64,000 bases of DNA, taken from the NCBI RefSeq assembly GCF_015706575.1, contig NW_024037071.1, forward strand, positions 9,475,774-9,539,773, given 5' to 3'. A program made the position numbers and the translations under genes. Every line of letters starts with the position of its first letter. The first letter of the stretch is position 1. This DNA comes from Patiria miniata. Lineage: Eukaryota; Echinodermata; Asteroidea; Valvatida; Asterinidae. Below are positions 50,701 through 62,700 of this stretch, one piece after another. The notes beneath the pieces were generated by a model that was given only the letters and a program-made list of their open reading frames with translations, ran no database searches and was not told the DNA's origin.

Positions 50701-53700
50701 GGGGGAAAAAAGAGAAGCGAAAAAATATTTACCCACTAAAAGGTCCTATTTGTATCATTTCAACCTGCAAAAGCCATAAAAGAGTCAAATTGAACAGCCA
50801 AATAAGGTTGTGACCTCAGGACTCCACACCATGCTGTGGACAGATAATATAATCCAGATACAATGAGAAACCCCAATAAGCTGATGATTGACGTCATTCC
50901 AAAGCCTTACCAATAAGTCCAGCTGTGAAGCCAATTGGGTCGGTTCAATTTCTCACCCATAAAGAGTGAAATGAGGTTTGAAGTCTCCAAGTTTGTTTGT
51001 AAACATTAACCACTAGTCGGAAAGTTCGGAACTCTCAATACTGTGTATGAGAACCACAAAACTTAAGATACTGGTATATTAGTATGCAACTCACAAATAT
51101 AGACTGGCACATGAAACGGGGTCCGCTCATAAGTCCGACGCCTCATAGGTCCGACGCCTCATAGGTCCGACAGAATCGCATCCCCTAACCAAATAAAGGC
51201 TCATAAGTCCGACGCCTCATAGGTCCGACGCCTCATAAGTCCGACGCCTCATAGCTCCGACGCCTCATAGCTCCGACGCTTCATAAGTCCGACAAATTAA
51301 ATGCCTCGTTTTTCCGTTGTCGGACTTATGAGGCGTTGGACTTATGAGGCGTCGGACCAATGAGGCGGAATAAATAAATTTTATGCCTCATAAGTCCGAC
51401 GCCTCATAAGTCCGAAATTTCGGACTTATGAGGCGTCGGACCTATGAGGCGTCGGACTTATGATACGGCCCCCATGAAACAACCAGTCCAACACCCCTTT
51501 AGTACTGCATCAATCAACTGTGACAAAAGAAACATCTGGTACCTTCTGGTTGCCTCTATTTCTACACATTCTCTCATAATCATGCCACCACACTACTGAT
51601 AGGTCAATCTTTTTACAAAAAGTTGGACATGTACCAGTAGGCCTACCAGTCTAGTCTTAGGCTTCAAATTAAAATCACTTGGCTTCACTCTCAGGTGCAA
51701 AATGTTAAAGAAAAGTCTCCTTTAAAAATTGAATTGAGACATTAAACTTGGCTGGTGAATGACCGAGGACCTTGTCTTTGCCTTGTGAAAAATTTGGAGA
51801 ATTTTGTTGGCTAAAAGATTGAGTAAAGTTGGCTGATATTATTTTGCATGTTTTTCTGCCCTCAAGGTCCCAGTCTGATTAACCCCCAAACAAATTCGAA
51901 AAAGGCCTAACTGATTTATCTTTTCCCTCATGTAAAGAAGGATTTCTTCCAAAGAATTTTCAAATTGGAAGTGGTAAATCTTTTCTTTTTACAAACAAAC
52001 TTATGACAGGGAAAGATTTAGCGACATTTACATTTCGATATCTCCATGAGATAGAAGAGCATTTGTCATGTTGAATATTTTTTGCCCCCAAAAAGACCCA
52101 TAAATTTGTATTTAACCATAGACAAAAGATAATGTTTTCCAACTTTCCTCGCCCTCCACCGCTGTGACCCAGGTTCGAATCCCGCCTGGATCAATACGTG
52201 GATTGGGTTTTCAGTCCCTAGGTACCTGATTCCGTGGGTTTCCCCAGAATATCTTCTGGGCTTTTCCTCCCACCTCTAAAACTGTAATTTCTTCTCATTG
52301 TCTTCTCTCTAAGTTGGTGTGATGTTTCCCCTGGGATGCTTTGCTGACTGATACAGATACCTATTACCGGTACAACATGTACATGTAGTATGCAGTATAA
52401 TCGAACTGCAGAGTGCCCCCGCCCCATTTAAATGTAAGAACATACACGCACAAAACCTGTGCACATTTGTGCATGAACTACAAGTACCAATTTAAATTCA
52501 TTTACAGGTAAATCTACACGTACTTGAAGTATGCACCTGGCCCCGATCCATTTTTCCCACAAGTGTGTGTACCCAACTTTGACCTTCGACTAGGGTTGTC
52601 GTGCCCTGACCTCAGCCGGGGTCAATCAGCAAGGGTTGGGAGGTCCAGCTTGCTGCCTACATACCACACCTGCAGTGTAGTTCATGCGGCTATGACCTTG
52701 AATGCAACACTGCGCTGAGATGACTGGCCCCAACTGTTGTCTTATAATTGTCTCCCTTCTTGTTCAACTGTTGCTACTGGAGTTTTGACTTGGTTTTTAT
52801 TGGTGTGCAAAGTTCAACAACTGGGGAGGGAAGATACTTCTTTGACAAGACTATAAAACTACAGTGTTTTAGAAAGGGTTGTCAATGAACAAAAAGCTTT
52901 GAAAATTGAACGAAACATCTGAAAGTGTTACTTTCTAATTCTATGCAACTGTTTTTGTTTATAATCGTTGAGATTTGAAGGTTTGCATGGTGGAAAGATA
53001 CTAAGACAAGATAAGTTTGCGGTAGCACCATGTGAATAAATCTCTTGTGTGAGTATGTTTGGTTCTGAAAAGAACCGGAGGGACTCAACGTTTCGAACAT
53101 TGGAATCCCTCATTCTCCTGACGACGGGCAGAGCATACTGTTCGAAACGTTGAGTCCCTCCGGTTCTTTTCAGAACCACACATACTCACAAAAGAGATTT
53201 ATTCACATGGTGCTACCACAAACTTATCTTGTCTTTATAATCGTTCTTGTCTTCCTGTATCTTCTTTGTTGTTTATGTTCAGGGGACTCGCACTCGACAA
53301 GCTGTGCTTTTTGTGGGTCCCCTGCATCTCTTGGCGGTGTTATTCCGATGTTATTCTTATCTTTATTTTCTAAAAGCTACATGGATCATAATAAATTCTA
53401 AGTACAAACTGTTTTCTTTTATGCCTTGAGATGAAATGAAGTAAAGTAAAAAAGTAAACACAATTTCTCATATTCTTAAGTCAAAAAAAAAAACTTGTTC
53501 CTTTTTGGGGTCAGAGTTACATGTAAACTGAAACAATTGAACATTACTGGACAAAACCTGACCAATAATATGAAGTACAGTATGTAAATGTTCTTCCCTC
53601 AACGACAGCAATCCATTTTGTCCAACCAAAAACATCATTACATGTACGTTGTGTATTTCATGCCCATGGATTAAACCACAGACCATGGTCCATGATTAAA

Positions 53701-56700
53701 CTCACATAGGAAAGTGACATTGTCAATCTCACATGTAGTGTAGCACTGAAGATGATTACACATGCATTGATTGCAATCTATATCAAATATAGATTTTGTA
53801 TTTAAGCCAGAGTGGTTTAAAATTGATTCTTATAACCTACCGGTAAGTGGTTGTCGGCATGGGACTGATTTTAGTGCCAGCTACATTTTTGTGTGATGCA
53901 ATGTGAAATTTTTCAAATACGAAAAATTACTCTTGTTTTCAAACTTTTTTTTTTACTTACAAAGTTGCAATGAATATTTTGTGCTGGTAGCTACCAGTAG
54001 GACACATAATTATCAATGAAAATATGAACATTCTAAACATAAATAATACCAGTAAATCAACATTTGAATTTTATAAAGGAAATAGGCCTGCACATTACCG
54101 GTACATTTGTACATATTTTACATGTAGTTCAATTACTGTGAAACTATTGTGAAAACTACATGTATTGTGGGCTCTAGTACAAGTGTAACATTATAATTGT
54201 CAATTCTCCCATTAGTATTGCAACACTTTGCCTAAATGGAACACAGAAAGAGAACACTAAATGTAAGGGCAGGCTTCAAAATTGACTTCGCGAATTTAAA
54301 ATTGGAATTAACCACAAAAAAAATAATCCTCGAGCAAATTTGTGTAAAGTGATCTAGCCCAGTGGCTAGTAAGAAAAATATCTTAGCACAAGGTCTGATT
54401 GTCTTGATTTCTGGATTTACATGTATAATTTTATCTGAAATCATCTGATTTTATGGAATTTTACTGAGACAGCTCTACCAGAACTTCCTTCACTGAGAAT
54501 CGATTTAGTCAAAGAGGGCAAAATGTTAATCCATCATGATCTGTGGTATTACTCTGCTCTGTCTGACCAGTGTCATACACCGGTAATTCAATTAGGCCTA
54601 CAGCCAGACAAAATTGAACGAATCTCAACCCCTTACACTTTGAGAAGCCCCAATTCAAATAATATCTTTTTCTTTGGTTAGGGGGGTGGGGGGGGGGGGG
54701 GGCTCTGTTCAAACTAAAGCTTACATTTGCTTTTGCTGTAATTTTAAGAAATGAATGGATTTGGGGGTTAATATTTTATAGCAAATACTGTTACATTGTG
54801 CACTGACCTACCGGTATGTAAGTTTTGTGTGCATATAGATTCTGTAAAAAATCAAGATATTTTTTATGGTGTTCTTCTAGTCTGGTTTCCTGACCCTGCT
54901 TCACGGATGTGTAACTACATGTAATTGCAAACAAAAATGCAGACTATAAACTAAATTTGATCAACTGGGGGCAGTATTTAAAACAAAGTAATTTTTTTCC
55001 CCCAACAATGGTTGGACAAGCGTTGGAAATTGATACAAATATTCCACTTTTCTGGAAAATGACAGCACACCAGGTGCCATGATTTCACAGGATGCTTAAC
55101 TCTTTCGCTACGGCGAGCCGCTGACGGCGGCTCATACAAATTGTACAGGTCGTACGGAGAGCCGCTGGCAGCGGCTCGGTTGCGTCGCTATGAATAAACA
55201 GGATGTCCCCATGACGTGGGCCATATCTACATAATTTATATCGTATAACCTCTGACCCTAGTTCGAGCCGCTGCCAGCGGCTCTCCGTCTGGCTGGGGTG
55301 CGCTTTTTGTTATTGTGAGCAGTTTGTTTACGGAGATACATTCAAAGATGGCGGCGCCCACATCGACGCTCGGCGGAATTTTCAGCTTTGAATTACGTCC
55401 AGTTGGGACGAAAAAGGTAAATTAAATTCCGTAGCGAAAGAGTTAAGACTATTATTCACAAAAAGTCAAGTAAGCTATTTCATAATGATTTGGTAGTTTA
55501 GTTTTTTGATGTTTGCAAATTTTTTATTTTCCAGACAAACCCTGGAACATACACGTACCGTACATACTGGTACATGTACACATACCGGTATGTTTTTATT
55601 AACTCCTGTCACAATTTAATTTGATTATTCCCAGCAATGATAGGAACAGCCACTGGAATAACATTGAGGACTAATGTTTATTGATTCAAAGCCAGACCAA
55701 AGCAAACATCTAATGCATGCAAGTTCATTAACCTGAAATCTGTGTACAAATGATTCTATACATGAGAGCAATCAAATAAATTCACCGCCCACCGCAACAC
55801 AAACCTACTGAACTGGAACATGCTACTTGATGTTACACTTCAACACTTCAGAAAAAAAAAGAATTTCTGTCCTTGTCAGGCCACTGGCAAATTACCTCTA
55901 GACATCCCGGAAGAAAAAATATTTTGAAATATCCTCTCTCTTTATTTACATGTTTTCATAGGACATTTCTCATCGCCTCCCACATGTTCCGAGCTGACGA
56001 TATATTGGAAGCTATTTGGGATGATTATAAGTTCATCTCGAGTAAATAAATAGACAGATTTCAGGACGGACAGGGAGAATATGTGGGTCGTTCGCTCGCT
56101 CGTTCCCCTGGCATTCGGGTTGGCGGTTACATCAAAATTTTTACCGTGGAATGTTGGGTAGGGTTTCCTATAGGGTCAAAGGTGGTGGACGACTTGGCTA
56201 TGTGCCAAGATACCAACTCCTTAATATAACACCCTTGGGGCATTTATTTTTGTAATACTTATTTAACACGAGAAAAATAGAAAGTCTTTTGGTAATGACT
56301 GACGTTTATGGTACAGGTGGGTCTTAGTTTTTACTATTTTTGTGTGTAAAATATTTTTAGTGAAATATTAACAGCAAAAGAACCAAAGCAACTGCGGTAT
56401 TCACAATGCATCTGTTACCGTATTTCTTCCACATCTTCAAGTAAACTGCGAAGGGAAAATGACTGTACATTAATAAGGGAATAAATATGTGCTTGGCCAG
56501 TTTTACACAAGTATTGGCCGGAACGTTTAAAACCGGTTAGGGGCCTCGATGCTGGTAATGGCCTGAGCCGAAGGAGACCAGGCCCCTGGCCTGTTTTAAG
56601 TTTGTTTAATACTGGCCATGCACATATTTATTCCCATTCAGGTCTTTCGATCAAAATCCAACATTCTAAATTTCCAACGATTTTGTTCAACAGTTTTACT

Positions 56701-59700
56701 TTCTGTTTTGCGAAACACCCCTCTACATGTAGAGTATGGTATGTGCCTTGCGCGAGTACTTCTAGTACTACTAAAAATGGAGATTGGCGCACGATGTGGC
56801 GCTGAACGCAGCGGTAACAGAAGTGTTTAAAACCAATCAGTGTTTTATCAACTGTTTAAACAGTTCACGACGGATGACGTGTATACACGCAATGAGCCAG
56901 GCTGGAAATATCTGTCTGCGACCTGTTCACAGCGAGCGAGGCCGGAAATATCAGGGTGTACCGCAGATGACGGCCTGAACCCATCTGGCATCAAGGTTCA
57001 TGAAATTTACATCTCACGCCTTGGTCCGGTCCATGTCAAAATAATCCCGGCGCGAACTGGTTAAAATCAACCATGTGACGGGCTCTTGGCCAGTAGGAAT
57101 GGATACACTGTCTCTCAGGTATTTATGAATATAATATAAAAGTCTTCAAAATGGCTGGAGCAAAATGATTCACACATACATGTACATATAGTTTAAATTC
57201 ATTAAATCAAATAGGTCAAGTTTCCCCTTAAATTTCTACTGAACTCACTGATGAGATTCTTCTTTCAAAGCATTTGACAGAGTGATTTTCACCCTAAATT
57301 GTCAGGTCCCTAGTTTCGCTATATGGAAATCAGATAGTATGGATAGGCATGTTTGTGGTTCAGGCTGTTAGCAGAGTGCCCCATACCACAGTGATACATG
57401 CACCCATCAAATTGATCCAGAGAGCTCCCCTCCTCATACACAATTACCGGTTCTGTGCCAATACAAACAGGCGGTGAACTCTGTGGGCACTTTCAGCAGG
57501 GTTATATGACTGAAATTAGACCCTTGACAATAAGGCAATTTTTACATGTATTTTGCGGGGCGATAACATCTTCAGATGTGACCGACCAGGTTAAACCACA
57601 ACACTGAATATTTGACATTTTTGGGGGCAAGAACATGTGGATGGATTGTGTGTGGACAGATTTGTTGCCGGTGGAAAAAATTCAACAATGGCATCGTTGT
57701 CTCAGAGATAATCGACCCATTGTTCGGTTGATAAAGGGTTTCTTCAAACTTTCAAAATGAATTCAATGTTCCATTTCTGAAATGCTTCTACAATACTGAT
57801 GACCGTATTTCTTCTTTCTATCAAATTTGCAGTGTCTTATTGTACATGTACATACTTTCTTTTCAAATTTCAAAGGCAGCCAAAGTTCCAAAGCCACTGA
57901 TTTCTTAGCAAGACATTCAAACTACCCATGTGCTCCATTATCCACTACCTTACTGGGTTAGTCCATACTTAAAGGGAAGATGTACATTGCAAACATCAAA
58001 AAACAAAATTATCAAATCATCACGAAATATCTTACTTGATTGTTAGGGAATGGCAGTCTAAAGCATCCTGTAGGAAGTTGTGGCTCCTGGTGTGCTGATA
58101 TTTTCAAGAAAAACTGTATTTTTCCAACGCTGATGAGCCAACCAGCGTTAGAGAAAACTGGCTTTTTTTCAAAAAGGGCACCTACCACTAGTCATATTTA
58201 GTTCGTCTGCATTTTCTTTGCAATTGATTACACACCTGTAAAGACTAGCCTGCTAGACTGATTCTCTGACCTTACATACAGTACACATGTACAATTCCCC
58301 AAAGTCTGTAAATTGCTCCGTTTCATCTTCAGTGGGGTGAGGGAACCAGACTATAAGAATATGATTGGTTTTCTTGGTTTTTCCAGCATCTACGAACCCA
58401 AAACGTGGAACAAGTCAGTGTAACAATATTTGCTATAACATACATGTACAATGTACTAATACTCCAAATCCATTTATTTCTGAAAATTACAGCAAAAGCA
58501 AATGTTGTACATTCCCTTTAATGAAAATTGACGGGGAAAAAGTCATGGTGTTTTATTCTTCAAAAGTCCATTGCAAACACGGCTTCAACCAACCTCAGGC
58601 TCAGCAGGATGAAATCTGATCAAACCCCGAGTTCAGTTTCATTTACAAAATGTACTTTTCTGTAAACTTCTCCAAACTTTGGTTGGGACAGGACCAGGAA
58701 TGCACACCCACGAAAAACTGGTCAGTCACAGGGCTGGTAACTCTCAAGCCTCGGGAATTTGATACTGGCTTCACCCGGGGCAATTTATGAGCCGAGATTC
58801 CATAATTTCATCAATTTTTTTTCCCAAGCACAATTTGATCACCTAGGGTATAAAAGGGTGGCTATTACAATCTGTTTGGATTTGATTTTTTCACTGCTAT
58901 AGTAACAGGTTCCCATGCGGAAGATTTTTTGGAATTTCTGTGGGAAAGAAATTTGGTGGTTTGCTACAAGCCTTAAAAAAAATTTCACTTTCAATTTTCA
59001 TCTCACTGGCTATTTTTCTAAAAATCGATTATAATCTGCCGCAATAAAGATGATATGACACTTCATTCTGGAATGTACTTTCATTTTTGTATTGAAGGAA
59101 AATAAACCCCACTTTAGATTGTATTTCACAACTCGAGAGGTGTCAACAGGTCTGCTTGTCAAATACAAGGTACTGCATACAACTTGTTAACCTACATGTA
59201 CCGGGTACATGTATGATACCAGTACCTGCACAAAATACAATGTAATAACACTCGTCTATAGATACATGTACATGTAGATAAAAAGTTACATGTATGACGA
59301 GTTACATGTATGCTGTACTTGGTGCACATGTAAATTTTACAACCAATTTTTTTCCACGTCATGCAATGAGCACATTCCTTCCTTGAAATCAAACACAGGT
59401 ACATGTACATGTACAAGTACATGACAAGTTGACAACCATCCATAGCATGAACTGAATCAGAGACAAAAATCCTGACTTTTCTGACCCAGTGTCTTTCTGA
59501 CAGGCCCAGTCCTTCCGATTTGAAAATCGCAGGCGTGTGGAAAAGGGCACATCTGGATTTTTCTAGGTGTGTGTTTTTTTTCTAGGTGTGTGGTTTTCTA
59601 GGTGTGTGATCTGTGGTCCAGGGAAATTCAGGCGTGCAATTATTCACACTTCTCGGGAAGCTTTTAGGTGTGCGATGGTGTGGGAGTGTGGTCGCAAGCC

Positions 59701-62700
59701 TCAAATCAGAAGGACTGCAGACCACAAGGGTACCAGACTAAATGGACATAAACCGACTTAAGAATGAACAAAAACTTACTTGGGTGGAATTTGAACCAGC
59801 ACTACTTCCAGAATAAGAGACAGGTGCGCTACCGTACCAACTTGAAAGCGGTACTTTCCTCGCCTTCCACCGCTGTGACCCGGGTTCGAATCCCGCCTGG
59901 GCTAATATGTGGATTGGGTTTTAAGTCCCTGCCCGAGTCCGTGGGTACTCCCTAGAATATCATTCTGGGCTTTTCCTCCCACCACTAAAACTGTAATTTC
60001 CTTCCACATCTTCTACCAAGCAGTGGTGTGAGTGACCACTGATAAAAAATAGCTGAAAACAGCTGAAAAAGGTGTAAAAAAGCTGAATTTTGGAAATCTC
60101 CCATATATCATTGTACACAGCAAGTGAGGGAAAAAGCTGAAAAAAAAAATCTGAAATCCAAAACAAAAACAAAGCTGAAATCAGCTTTAAAGCTGAGATT
60201 TCACACCCCTGACTAAGGGACCCCACTGGAAATAAGTCGAAAGACTTTTGTGGGCTATCCCGGCCAATTGCCAAATAATCACAGCACATACATGTACATG
60301 TATACCGGTACGTACATGTACTTCATAGCATGTATGTACACGAATGCGTGTAGACAGTCTCCTATTTTTCACCTTTGAATAATACCACCTCCAGGACAAA
60401 CATATTGACAAATTAAGAGATTGCCAACAAACATACTGTAGGTTTTACAAAATACAACTTCTGTTTCCAAACAGAATCCAGAGGCAAGAGGTTCAAATCA
60501 TGGGGATTTTTTTTTTCCGACAGCAAAATCAAATCTCTCGCAAACCATGTATCAGCTCGGATGGATTTTTTGTATAACAAAACTACACTGTAACACCATG
60601 TTCAACTACTAGACGAGAAGCAGACCTCATGTAAAAAGTCAAATCAATTTTTTTCTCACCATGAATGAGATTATAAACGACCTTTCCGTCATGAAATTCA
60701 CCTCCCAAAGAGCAGATAAAAACCATGGACGTTGAAAAACAAAATCCTATCAGATCCCTGTCATCCTTGTACAGATGCTTAACGCTTGGACATGATTCAG
60801 ACACGATCACACTTGGCTCAACATAGTCAACAATAGTTGGTTGATTCTTTTCGACCTTTTGTTTCTAAAACCAAGAAAAACAGATCTTCAAGTGCTCTCT
60901 TCATTCAACAAATCACACATTTTTCAAGTGTTCTCCTCTTTTTTGACCTATTCGGAGTCACTTACATATTGTCAACCAAAGACAAATGCCAGAACTGATC
61001 CCAAAAGATAAAAATCCAATTCCATTAAACTTTACAACCCAAAGTCCCACGGAATACTGCCTTCTTGATGTTGACCATTGAGTTTGAAACTGACCCCTGA
61101 CAGCGAATAGCTGAGATAACACGACAGATGCACAGTAAAGGGGCACGGATTATGATTACGATTCCCAGCTAACAGCAGGCAAATTCTTGAGGCGTTCTCA
61201 TGCTGAGAGTTTTTTTCTCCGCTCCACGCTGGACACTTGGCTGGACAACAACACGATTACGGGGGAGTTCGGTAAATGGTCACATAATCCTGGCACACAT
61301 TAAATTGGCTGTTCGGTCGATAAGAAAGTTGTCCACGGTGACTTGGTTGTTGTCATTTGTAATACACACTGACAATGCATGCACAGGATGAGAGCAGTTC
61401 TGGGAACTTCTATTCAGCAAAAGAATTCCTGTTTTTAAGGAATTGCCGCTGGTAATAAACAACCTGATAAAGTATTAAAAGCATTATAGATTGATTGTTA
61501 TGATCCGTTACACTTCTGGGAACCTTTTTTTTTCATATTGGCAACTTCTGGGAAACGAATATCAGAGAAATCATAGAAATCCCAGGCTCACAGCCAAGGA
61601 AAAACAATTAGATATGTATATTGTTAGGACAATTTCCTGTAAACCTGAAAAAGGTGAAAAATCCCCGCCAATATTATTCTCCTTCATAAAGGTACGGTAG
61701 GGTAGGTCATTTGTAGTATGTGCATTTTTTGTTCGTTTGAAGCAACAAGAGCTCTCAAAATCTTAAGACGGGTGCTTAACAACTAACCTGATGAAGTTTT
61801 AGCTCAGTGAATGCTGTACATGTATATTCTGAGAAAACAATATTCTAGGATCTCAATTTCAACTCAAAAGTTGCCGAGTCATTTTTGAATTGCTCCCGAA
61901 ATCAGTATCTGGGACACGTTCTCATTCAGCCGATTGCAGCCACGCGATGCCACAAACTGAACCGACGAATAATATCAACCACGCGTGCATGTGTGTCACA
62001 GATTCACCGAATTACAAACCAACTACTAACAGAAATTTCCAAAAATGCGTCACTTGACGCATCATTCGAAATGGCCTTCTTTTACTGTTTTCTTCAAAAT
62101 GACGGCATTCCAGAGGGAATAATGTCACAGGGAGTTTAGTGCCATTACTATCTGTAAACCAAGTGAGCTCTTCAACAATAAGTTTGTCAGTTACTTTTTG
62201 GATAGCTGCATATGATGTACATGTACTCTACCAGGTACAGGTACATGTACACGTAGATACCATTAATACTACTGGTAGCTCTATTTTTGGCAGTATTTAG
62301 CATCTTAGACTTACATGTAAGTGAATTTAAACATTGAGAGGAAACAGTTGTACCATGATAAGGCCAACTGGTACCGGTACACCGTGTATCCCTGCTTGCA
62401 ATCAATGATACATTTTTCCAATTCGTGAAGCAGTGTGCACTTTACATGAGAACTATCCTCTGGCAAATTGGTACTGTGTCTTGGTGCGATTTTGGCCCTG
62501 GGCAATTCAACATACCACAAAACATTTCTTCAATCCAAGTTACTACCGTAATTCCAAGTGCAAATAAACTACAAATTTGGCCCCCGACTGTTCTCCTGCT
62601 GTTCCAACAAGACATACAATGCCCAACATTCGCTGGAATGTGTCAAGTTCCATCAAGCCTTTGAGACAGAAAATGTTCCACTTCAGAAATGGTGTCAACG

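Noticed and set aside
51118-51472. CRISPR-like array
   Set aside because: Units are contiguous with little spacer, occur in both orientations and lie in an animal intron; there are no unique spacers.
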